The notes under the pieces were generated by a model. The model made no database searches, had not been told where the DNA came from, and saw only the letters and a list, made by a program, of their open reading frames with translations. A program made the translations under genes and the position numbers. From the NCBI GenBank assembly GCA_035293805.1, contig DATGMD010000030.1, forward strand, positions 1 through 34,644: a DNA stretch of 34,644 nucleotides, in the 5' to 3' direction. Shown here one piece after another: positions 23,599 to 29,693 of the stretch (position 1 is the stretch's first letter; each line of letters opens with the position of its first letter). This DNA is from JAJPHF01 sp035293805 (GTDB lineage Bacteria > Chloroflexota > UBA6077 > JAJPHF01).

Positions 23599-25029
23599 TC
23601 AGCGCGCGCCCGACGGTGCCGGGCGAGTGGCGCGGAGGAGGGCCCCGGCGTCGGGGGCGGTGGCGAAGGCCCAGGCGCGGGCGAGCAGGCGACGGGCGCG
23701 AGCGCCCAGCACGGGCTCGGCGAGGGCGAGGAACTTCGCGTCGAGGCCGGCGTCGTCGAGGGGCCGCTCGACGGTGCCGCGGGCGTGCGGCACGTCGGCC
23801 TGAAGCGTGCGGCCGTCGCGCAGGTGGATGGCGATGCGGGCGGCATCCTTGGGGCAGTCGGGCATGGCGTGGAGCCGCACGCGGGCGCGGAGGGCGCGGA
23901 GCGTGGGGTCGGTCGCGGCGGCGTCGGAGAAGTCGGCAAAGATCACGCCGCGTCCGTGGGCGAGCGCCACGGCGACGCAGTGCTGGGCGCTGAACTTCGC
24001 CTCCAGGCCCGTGGTGGGATCGGGCTTCGCGGTGACAGTGGCCGTGTAGGGGTTCACCCAGGCCTCGACGCGCTCGACGGCCTGTGGCTCGACGCGGGCG
24101 CCGGCGAGCGCGTCGAGGGCGGCGTCGATCGTGGCGTGGATCAGCGAGCCGCAGGGGTACGGCTTGAAGCCGTCGTCCAGCACGGCGTAGCGCAGCGGGC
24201 TGGGCAGGGTCAGACACTCGGGCCGAGCCTCGCGCGTGTACAGCTCCAGCAAGCCGTAGCGGGCCTCCAGGATGTTCTCGCCGGCCGTGAAGCCGGCGCG
24301 GGCGACGAGCGCGGCGGCCACGCCGTCGTGGGCGGCGCGGGCGGCATGGTAGGGCTTGCCCATCGTGCCGTAGACGGCCTTCATGCCGCCCGCCTGGGTG
24401 CCGACGATGCCGAAGGCGCGCGCGAGCTGCGTCGCCGACAGCCCGAGCAGCTTGCCGGCGGCCGCCGCGGCGCCGAAGCGGCCGGCCGTGCCCGTGACGT
24501 GCCAGCCCGCGTCGTAGTGGGCGGGGCCGAGCGCGAGGGCCACGCGGGCGGCCACCTCGAAGCCGAGCACGAAGGCGTTCAGCACGGCGGCGCCGCTCGC
24601 GCGCTGCCACTCGCCCACGGCGAGCGCCGCCGAGTAGACGGGCGGCGTGCCGTGCAGCGTCGTCTCGGCCGAGGCGAAGGTGTCGTCGAAGTCGAGGACG
24701 TGCGACGCCTGGCCGTTCAGGAGCGCGGCCAGCGGCGCGCTGGTGCGAAAGGCGCGGCCGGCGACGCTCGCCTGGCGCGCGCCGCCGACGAGGCGCGCGT
24801 AGTCGAGCAGGATGGCGACGGAACGGTCCTGCTGGCCGCCGAGGGCGACGCCGAGCCAGTCGACCAGACAGCGTGTCGCCTGGTGGACGACCGCGGGCGG
24901 CAGGTCAGCCGGGCGGCCCTGGACGACGAAGCGCGCCAGCGCGCGCGTCGGCCCGGGCGCCGCGCCTGGCTCGGCCGGCGGGGCGGCTGCCCCGGCTGGG
25001 GCGGCCGCGACAGGCTGCAGCTTGCTCAC
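23599..25029 (-). CDS. MmgE/PrpD family protein
   Basis: A 476-aa member of the family that includes 2-methylcitrate dehydratase and cis-aconitate decarboxylase. It would dehydrate or decarboxylate a tricarboxylic-type acid in the cytosol. Family blocks are HQATRCLVDWLGVALGG (about 50-66), LLNGQASHVLDFDDTF (about 100-115), VLGFEVAARVALALG, AFGIVGTQAGGMKAVYGTMGKPYHAARAAHDGV, and the GSLIHATIDA loop. A 30-residue Ala/Pro-rich N-terminus precedes the domain. The start GTG 25029 overlaps the SDR stop as GTGA, so the two are translationally coupled. No citrate synthase or propionate genes are nearby; substrate unknown. Confidence 0.88.
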   Translation of the reverse strand: MSKLQPVAAAPAGAAAPPAEPGAAPGPTRALARFVVQGRPADLPPAVVHQATRCLVDWLGVALGGQQDRSVAILLDYARLVGGARQASVAGRAFRTSAPLAALLNGQASHVLDFDDTFASAETTLHGTPPVYSAALAVGEWQRASGAAVLNAFVLGFEVAARVALALGPAHYDAGWHVTGTAGRFGAAAAAGKLLGLSATQLARAFGIVGTQAGGMKAVYGTMGKPYHAARAAHDGVAAALVARAGFTAGENILEARYGLLELYTREARPECLTLPSPLRYAVLDDGFKPYPCGSLIHATIDAALDALAGARVEPQAVERVEAWVNPYTATVTAKPDPTTGLEAKFSAQHCVAVALAHGRGVIFADFSDAAATDPTLRALRARVRLHAMPDCPKDAARIAIHLRDGRTLQADVPHARGTVERPLDDAGLDAKFLALAEPVLGARARRLLARAWAFATAPDAGALLRATRPAPSGAR

Positions 25030-25808
25030 AGGTACGTCCCTCCGTTCACGCCGAAGATCTGGCCCGTCACGAAGCGCGCCTCGGCGGAGGCCAGGTAGCA
25101 GCAGATGGCGGCGACCTCGTCGGGGCGGCCCTCGCGGCCGACGGGCACGACGCGGGCGCGGCGGTGCGCGGGGTCGGGGGCGGCCGAGGGCACGTTGCGG
25201 TCGGTGGCGATCATGCCGGGCGAGACGCCGTTCACGGTGATGCCGCGCGCGGCGTACTCCAGCGCGAGCGCCTTCGTGAAGCCGATCAGGCCGGCCTTGG
25301 CGGTGACGACGTGGGCGCGGTAGGGCGCGCCGGCCTGGGCGGTGAGCCCGATGACGTTGACGATTGTGCCGCGCTGGGCGGCCAGCATGCCCGGCACGAC
25401 GGCGCGCGTGCAGAGGTAGGCGCCGTCGAGCACGACGGAGAGGGCGTCGCGCCATTCGTCGAGGGTAATGGCCTCGAACGGCCCCTCGCGGCGGGTCGCG
25501 GCGCAGTTCACCAGGATGTCGACCGGCCCGAGCGCGGCCCGCGCGTCGGCGACGACCTGCTCGACCGCGGCCGGGTCGCGCACGTCGGCCAGCCCCACGA
25601 GCGCCCGCGCGCCGAGCGCCCGCACCTCGGCAGCCACACTCTCGGCCTCGGCGCGGCTGGTGCGGGCGTTCACCACCACGTCGGCGCCGGCCTGGGCGAG
25701 CGCGAGGGCGATGGCCCGCCCGATGTTGCGGCTGGCGCCCGTTACGAGGGCAACCTGGCCGGCCAGCCGCAGCGTGAGCCCCTCGGCGCGCGCGGCGCGC
25801 TGCTCCAT
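25026..25808 (-). CDS. Short-chain dehydrogenase/reductase with altered catalytic residues
   Basis: A 260-aa classical-length SDR of the FabG type. The cofactor motif TGASRNIG (23-30) and the VNCAA turn (100-104) are intact, so NAD(P) binding is expected. Aligning by eye with FabG, the catalytic Asn is replaced by Val126, the Ser by Gly154 and the Tyr by Val167; only Lys171 remains. A Tyr163 and His166 lie close by and might substitute. The C-terminus has the normal ITVNGVSPGMIATDRN and FVTGQIFGVNGGTYL blocks. ATG 25808 is the start. The gene runs directly into MmgE/PrpD with a 4-nt overlap, so both probably serve one pathway. It may be a divergent oxidoreductase or a non-redox SDR. Confidence 0.85.
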   Translation of the reverse strand: MEQRAARAEGLTLRLAGQVALVTGASRNIGRAIALALAQAGADVVVNARTSRAEAESVAAEVRALGARALVGLADVRDPAAVEQVVADARAALGPVDILVNCAATRREGPFEAITLDEWRDALSVVLDGAYLCTRAVVPGMLAAQRGTIVNVIGLTAQAGAPYRAHVVTAKAGLIGFTKALALEYAARGITVNGVSPGMIATDRNVPSAAPDPAHRRARVVPVGREGRPDEVAAICCYLASAEARFVTGQIFGVNGGTYL

Positions 25809-25907
25809 CGGCCCTGCTCCTGTCTGCTCGTCGCCCTCATGGTATGATGGCCCCGCCCGGCGAGCAACCGCGCGGCGCCCGGCGGCGCCCGGCAGCAGGA
25901 GGGGCGT

Positions 25908-27077
25908 ATGGGGTCGCGATCGGGAGGCTATGGCGTTCTGGCCCTGGCGTGCGCGCTCGCCCTACTGGCGGGCTGCGCGGGGCCGGGTTCGCCCCCCCAG
26001 CCCCCCATTGCAGGAGGGAGCACCGCGCCGAGCGCGCCCGCTGCGGGTGGTGGAGCGGGCACGAGCGCGGGAGCGTCAGACAGTGCGGGGGCTGCGGGGC
26101 GCGCGCCGGCGGCCAGCGCGTCCGTTGGCGCCGGCAGCGCCGTAGCAACCGCAGCGGCGGCGCCGGACAAGGTGCGGGTCGCGTACGCGTCGGTCAGCAT
26201 CACGGCGCTGCCGGCGTGGGTAGCGCTGGACGCGGGAACGTTCGCGCACAACGGGTTGGACGTGACGCTCGACTACGTGCCCTCGGGAACGACGCTGATC
26301 CAGAACATGGTCGCGGGCGGCACGGACTTCGCCTTCGCGGGCGCGGAGGCCGCCCTTGGCGCCGCGCTGGCGGGGGCGCCGCTGGTCATCGTGGCGCCGT
26401 CCGTCGACCGGCTGACGTACACCGTCCACGCGCCGGCCGCGATCGCGGAGGGGACGGCGCTGCGCGGCCGGCGGCTCGGCATCACGCGGGCGGGCAGCAG
26501 CACCGACTTCGCCGCGCGCCAGTGGGTCGAGACGCTGGGGCTGCGGCCAGACGACGACGTGACACTGGTGCAGCTCGGCGGCCAGCCGGAGATTCTGGCC
26601 GCGTTGCAGGCGGGGGCGGCGGACGCGGGGCTGCTGTCGCCGCCGGGCAACACGGAGGCGCGGCGGGCCGGCTACCGCGAGATCGCCGATCTCAGCCAAC
26701 TGCCGGCGCAGCTCTACCAGGCGGCGATCGTCGCGCCCCAGCCGCTGATCGACCAGCGCCCGGACGTGGTGCGGCGGTTCGCCCGCGCCATCGTGGAGGC
26801 GAACGCGGTGATCCACCAGGACAAGGCGCAGACGAAGCAGATCATCGGCCGCTATACGCAGTCCAGCGACGACGGCGTGCTGGAAGACAGCTACGCGGGC
26901 GCGGTGGCGGCGATTCCGCGCGTGCCGGTCCCCACGCGCGCCGCCACCGAGGTCGCCCTCGACCTGGCCGCCCACGGCAATCCGGCGGCGCCCCACGCCG
27001 ACGCCAGCCAGTTCTTCGATCCTCGCTTCGTGCAGGAGCTAGACGACAGCGGCTTCATTCGCGGCCTGTATCCTTGA
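25908..27077 (+). CDS. NMT1/SsuA-like ABC transporter substrate-binding lipoprotein
   Basis: A 389-aa exported lipoprotein. The lipobox is L20-A21-G22-C23, followed by a long Gly/Ser/Ala-rich linker to about residue 90. The periplasmic-binding fold begins VRVAYASVSITALPAWVALDAGTF, then GLDVTLDYVPSGTTLIQNMVAGGTDFAFAG, the pattern of NMT1/SsuA/TauA proteins that bind sulfonates, thiamine precursors or nitrate-like ligands. The C-terminal lobe includes LRGRRLGITRAGSSTDFAAR and DVVRRFARAIVEANAVI. ATG 25908 follows AGGAGGGG. No permease or ATPase gene is adjacent, so its transporter must be elsewhere or absent. The ligand is not determinable. A TATGAT at 25843-25848 may be its -10. Confidence 0.88.
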   Translation: MGSRSGGYGVLALACALALLAGCAGPGSPPQPPIAGGSTAPSAPAAGGGAGTSAGASDSAGAAGRAPAASASVGAGSAVATAAAAPDKVRVAYASVSITALPAWVALDAGTFAHNGLDVTLDYVPSGTTLIQNMVAGGTDFAFAGAEAALGAALAGAPLVIVAPSVDRLTYTVHAPAAIAEGTALRGRRLGITRAGSSTDFAARQWVETLGLRPDDDVTLVQLGGQPEILAALQAGAADAGLLSPPGNTEARRAGYREIADLSQLPAQLYQAAIVAPQPLIDQRPDVVRRFARAIVEANAVIHQDKAQTKQIIGRYTQSSDDGVLEDSYAGAVAAIPRVPVPTRAATEVALDLAAHGNPAAPHADASQFFDPRFVQELDDSGFIRGLYP

Positions 27078-27127
27078 TGTATTCTTTAGTCTGGAGGCCA
27101 TTTGGATTACCGTAATTCGCCGCGCAC

Positions 27128-27139
27128 CGCGCTAGCGCG
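27128..27139. repeat. Perfect 12-bp palindrome CGCGCTAGCGCG
   Basis: Lies eight nt upstream of the consensus -35 at 27148. It may be a binding site or a minor hairpin; chance is possible in this GC range. Confidence 0.3.
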
Positions 27140-27147
27140 CGTATTCG

Positions 27148-27176
27148 TTGACACCTTGTAGGGGCGCCTCTATAAT
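27148..27176 (+). promoter_or_regulatory. Consensus sigma-70-type promoter of the DUF5679 gene
   Basis: TTGACA (27148-27153), exactly 17 nt, then TATAAT (27171-27176). All twelve bases match consensus, the strongest promoter in the window. Predicted leader is about 120 nt and contains a hairpin, ATCCAG (27238-27243) with CTGGAT (27252-27257). Confidence 0.85.
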
Positions 27177-27303
27177 GGCGCAACCTGGCACGTGGGTCGC
27201 TCCCGCCGCGGACGTTGGGCCGGCCGGTTCCCGCCGCATCCAGGTATAGAACTGGATGGGTTTGCAAGAGACAAGCAACTGTAAACGTCAAGGAGGATGG
27301 AGC

Positions 27304-27444
27304 TTGGAAGCGTACTGCATGAAGTGCAAGCAGAAGCGTGAGATGAAGAAGACCGAGCAGATCCAGATGAAGAACGGGCGGCCGGCGACGCGTGGCGAGT
27401 GTACGACCTGCGGCACGAAGATGTTCAAGATCGGGGACAAGTAG
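27304..27444 (+). CDS. DUF5679 zinc-ribbon protein
   Basis: A 46-aa protein with two CxxC knuckles, Cys5-Met-Lys-Cys8 and Cys34-Thr-Thr-Cys37, around a basic middle (KQKREMKKTEQIQMKNGRPATRGE). This is the DUF5679 pattern, best known to me from Chloroflexota and actinobacteria; it probably binds zinc and nucleic acid, but no function is established. The start is TTG 27304, seven bases after AAGGAGG (27290-27296). An ATG directly after the ribosome site is in another frame. It has a perfect promoter upstream and a clear terminator downstream, so it should be a short and abundant mRNA. Confidence 0.88.
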   Translation: MEAYCMKCKQKREMKKTEQIQMKNGRPATRGECTTCGTKMFKIGDK

Positions 27445-27471
27445 GCAGCACACGGCTCGGTCGAGCGCGCG

Positions 27472-27510
27472 AGCGCGGGGGCGACGACTGCCCCCGCGCT
27501 TTCTGTTTTC
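27472..27510 (+). terminator. Intrinsic terminator after DUF5679 gene
   Basis: An 11-bp GC-rich stem, 27472-27482 with 27490-27500, loop of 7 nt, followed by TTTCTGTTTT. Begins 28 nt after the stop codon. Confidence 0.85.
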
Positions 27511-27571
27511 GGGCCGGCTGGCCTACACTAAGCCCATAGCCCGCACGTCGCGGGACCGATGGGGAGGCGAG

Positions 27572-28288
27572 ATGGTCGTCGCAAAATCGGCGTTCCGGGC
27601 GCGTCTGGACGAGGCGCTGGAGAGCACGCACTACCGGCGGCACCCGTTCGTGACCGCGTGGAGCCGCGGCGAGCTGAGCCGCGAGCAGATGATCGCCTGG
27701 ACGCAGCAGCACTGGCTGTTCGTCATGCACTTCCCGCGCTGGGTGGCCGCGCTGTACGCGCGCTGTCCCGACCAGGACACGCGCGATTACCTGCTGGAGA
27801 ACCTGAACGAGGAGGAGGGCGGCGTGCGCCATACGGACATGCTGCTCACCTTCGGCGAGGCGTGCGGCGCCACGCGCGCCCAGCTCACCTCGGCCCGCAA
27901 GCTGCCCACCACGCGGGCGCTGACCGACTGGGGCGACCTGCTGGTGGCCACGGCCCCGTTCGAGGAGGCCGTGGCGGGCGTCACGGTGGGCACCGAGGGG
28001 CCGGTGCCGGGCTTCTACGCTCGCTTCCTGCCGACGCTGCGCCAGCACTATGGCTTCACCGAGCCGGAGCTGATCAACTTCACCGTCCACATCACCGCCG
28101 ACGTGGACCACAGCGCTAAGGGCTTCGAGCTGGTGGAGCGCTACTGTCGCACGCCAGAGCAGCAGGACGCGGCGGTCGAGCGCGTGCGGCAGGCGGGCGA
28201 GATGTACTGGCTGTACGCCGAGGGGCTGTACCAGCACATCGTCCTGGGCGACTTCGCCCACCAGCGCGACGCCTGGCAGGGCGACTAG
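27572..28288 (+). CDS. Heme-oxygenase-like diiron oxidase (CADD/PqqC-like)
   Basis: A 238-aa all-helical protein of the TenA/PqqC fold. It carries the six ligands of heme-oxygenase-like diiron oxidases in order: Glu80-x6-His87 (NLNEEEGGVRH), Glu142 (VGTEGPVPGFY) and His173-x3-Asp177-x2-His180 (HITADVDH). Positions are almost the same as in chlamydial CADD (Glu81, His88, Glu142, His174, Asp178, His181). Such enzymes cleave C-C or oxidise amines using O2; CADD makes p-aminobenzoate from its own tyrosine. The Lys near 152 important in CADD is not evident here (Arg151), so the reaction may differ. ATG 27572 follows GGGGAGG. It is a single gene between a terminator and a repeat. Confidence 0.82.
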   Translation: MVVAKSAFRARLDEALESTHYRRHPFVTAWSRGELSREQMIAWTQQHWLFVMHFPRWVAALYARCPDQDTRDYLLENLNEEEGGVRHTDMLLTFGEACGATRAQLTSARKLPTTRALTDWGDLLVATAPFEEAVAGVTVGTEGPVPGFYARFLPTLRQHYGFTEPELINFTVHITADVDHSAKGFELVERYCRTPEQQDAAVERVRQAGEMYWLYAEGLYQHIVLGDFAHQRDAWQGD

Positions 28289-28310
28289 TTCCCCATCCTG
28301 GCGGGGCCCG

Positions 28311-28357
28311 GGGGTGCAGGGGGACTCCCCTGCCGGGGGTTTGGGGGTGTCCCCCAA
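28311..28357. repeat. G/C-tract palindromic repeat
   Basis: Two adjacent hairpins: CAGGGG (28317-28322) with CCCCTG (28327-28332), and TTGGGGG (28341-28347) with CCCCCAA (28351-28357). The look is that of dispersed intergenic repeats in GC-rich genomes. No second copy is in this window. Confidence 0.5.
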
Positions 28358-28369
28358 GACAGCCTCATC

Positions 28370-28606
28370 ATGCTTGATACTATCTTCCCGCGCGCCAGCC
28401 GCTACGATACGGCGTGGGCGGAGGCCCACTCGCTCGGCGAGAACGTCCTGCACTTCGCCGAGAGCCTGTGCAACGTGCTGCCGCTCCAGCCCGGCATGCG
28501 CGTGCTGGACCTCGGCTGCGGCCACGCGATCAGCTCGATCTTTCTCGCCCGCGAGTTCGCCGTGACCGTATGGGCGGTCGATCGCGGCGGGGCTACACTA
28601 CAGTAG
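28370..28606 (+). pseudogene. SAM-dependent methyltransferase, C-terminally truncated
   Basis: A 78-codon frame that reads as the start of a class I methyltransferase: a helical lead (ENVLHFAESLCNVLPL), then the SAM-binding motif I MRVLDLGCGHAISSIFLAREF and the VWAVD strand (about 43-70). Family members continue for about 150-200 more residues. Here the reading ends eight residues later in RGGATLQ and a stop, and a different gene starts 27 nt on. The missing part is not found in other frames, so a deletion or replacement is likely. The repeat just upstream (28311-28357) may mark the event. It is not expected to be functional. Confidence 0.75.
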
Positions 28607-28633
28607 GCAGAGCACCGAGCGGGGGCAACAGAC

Positions 28634-28906
28634 ATGCGGCGACGGACCAGCGGGACCACGCGGACGCGAGCCTGCCGCAACTGCCGTGTGTGGTGCGCGC
28701 CCGCGCCATGGTGGGAGGGGCGCTGCGCCACCTGCCATGCCTACTGGCGGCACTACGGCACGGAGCGGCCGCTCGACGCGCGGCGGGGCCTGGGGCAGCG
28801 GCCGGTGCCCTGCCGCGACTGTGGGCGCTCCACACGGCCGCGCGACCTGGCACTCGGCCGCTGCCCCGCCTGTGCCGCCGCCCGCCGCGCCCTCCGCGGG
28901 CGCTAG
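28634..28906 (+). CDS. Double zinc-knuckle protein with GATA-finger resemblance
   Basis: A 90-aa very basic protein with two zinc modules of equal geometry: Cys14-x2-Cys17-x13-Cys31-x2-Cys34 and Cys60-x2-Cys63-x13-Cys77-x2-Cys80. The first continues CHAYWRHYGTERP, which resembles the LCNACGLYYKxHG-xxRP tail of eukaryotic GATA fingers, although those have 17-18 residues between the pairs, not 13. Arg-rich ends suggest nucleic-acid binding. I know no named family. ATG 28634 follows only a weak GGGGGC. It lies between the methyltransferase remnant and the Crp/Fnr gene, which is convergent 10 nt away. Confidence 0.65.
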   Translation: MRRRTSGTTRTRACRNCRVWCAPAPWWEGRCATCHAYWRHYGTERPLDARRGLGQRPVPCRDCGRSTRPRDLALGRCPACAAARRALRGR

Positions 28907-28916
28907 CCGCGAGCGG

Positions 28917-29600
28917 CTAGTCGTGGGCGTGGAGGGCTTCGGGGCGCCGCACGACGATGCGCTGGCCGTCGCGGCGGATGATGCCGCGCGCCTCGAGCGC
29001 GGCGAGATAGTGGTTCACGCTGGCCCGCGACGTGCCGATCATGCTGGCCAGCTCGCTCTGGGTGAGCCGCACGTCGATGCGGATGCCCTGCGGGGTGCGC
29101 TCGCCGTGCGCCTCGGCCAGCTCCAGCAGCTTGTGCTCCAGCCGGCGCGGCACGTCGAGCAGCGCCAGGTCCTCGACCTGCTCGGTGAGGCGGCGGATCA
29201 GCTCCGTCAACGCGCGGCAGAGGTCCAGCGCCGCGTCGGGATGGCCGCGCAGGAAGTCGAGGAAGCTGGTGCGCTCCAGCACGTGGGTCACGGTATCCTC
29301 GAGCGCGATCACGGTGGCCGAGCGCGGCTGGCCGTCGAGCAGGGCCAGCTCGCCGAACAGCTCCCCCTCGCCGAGCACCCGCAGCAGCAGCTCCTCGCCC
29401 TCCGGCGTGGTGAGCACTACCTTGATGCGCCCGTTCTCGATGACGTGGACGCTGGCGCCCGGATCGTCCTGGTGGAAGATCACCTGCCCGCGCTTGTACA
29501 GCCGACGGTGCATCGTCGTCGCGAGCTGATCGAGCACCGCGGCGGGCAAGGCGCCGAACACGGGACTGCGCGCCATCTGAGCCGGAACCGCGTATGCCAT
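28917..29600 (-). CDS. Crp/Fnr-family transcription regulator
   Basis: A 227-aa regulator. Residues about 12-130 are a cyclic-nucleotide-type beta roll (LYKRGQVIFHQDDPG, GRIKVVLTTPEGEELLLRVLGEGELFGELALLDGQPRSATVIA). The FGELALLDGQPRSAT loop matches the phosphate-binding cassette of CRP, so a cyclic nucleotide ligand is plausible. There are no N-terminal Fnr cysteines. A dimer helix (ALDLCRALTELIRRLTEQVEDLALLDV) leads to a winged helix, with LTQSELASMIGTSRASVNHYLAALEARGII as the recognition region. ATG 29600 has AGGA upstream. A TATAAT (29627-29622) would start transcription close to the ATG. Its targets are not visible here. Confidence 0.93.
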   Translation of the reverse strand: MAYAVPAQMARSPVFGALPAAVLDQLATTMHRRLYKRGQVIFHQDDPGASVHVIENGRIKVVLTTPEGEELLLRVLGEGELFGELALLDGQPRSATVIALEDTVTHVLERTSFLDFLRGHPDAALDLCRALTELIRRLTEQVEDLALLDVPRRLEHKLLELAEAHGERTPQGIRIDVRLTQSELASMIGTSRASVNHYLAALEARGIIRRDGQRIVVRRPEALHAHD

Positions 29601-29621
29601 CCGGAGTGTCCTCCCGCGGCG

Positions 29622-29627
29622 ATTATA
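29622..29627 (-). promoter_or_regulatory. -10 element TATAAT for the Crp/Fnr gene
   Basis: Perfect hexamer on the minus strand, 21 nt before the start codon, implying a very short leader. The -35 is not convincing. Confidence 0.4.
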
Positions 29628-29693
29628 CTCCCCCCGCGCTGTCGCGGAGCGATCGACGCACGGGTGCGCGGGAGCGCGGGCCAGCGCGGGCCG

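Noticed and set aside
23554..25098. 514-codon plus-strand frame opposite MmgE/PrpD
   Set aside because: Composition-driven shadow; no homology-like blocks.
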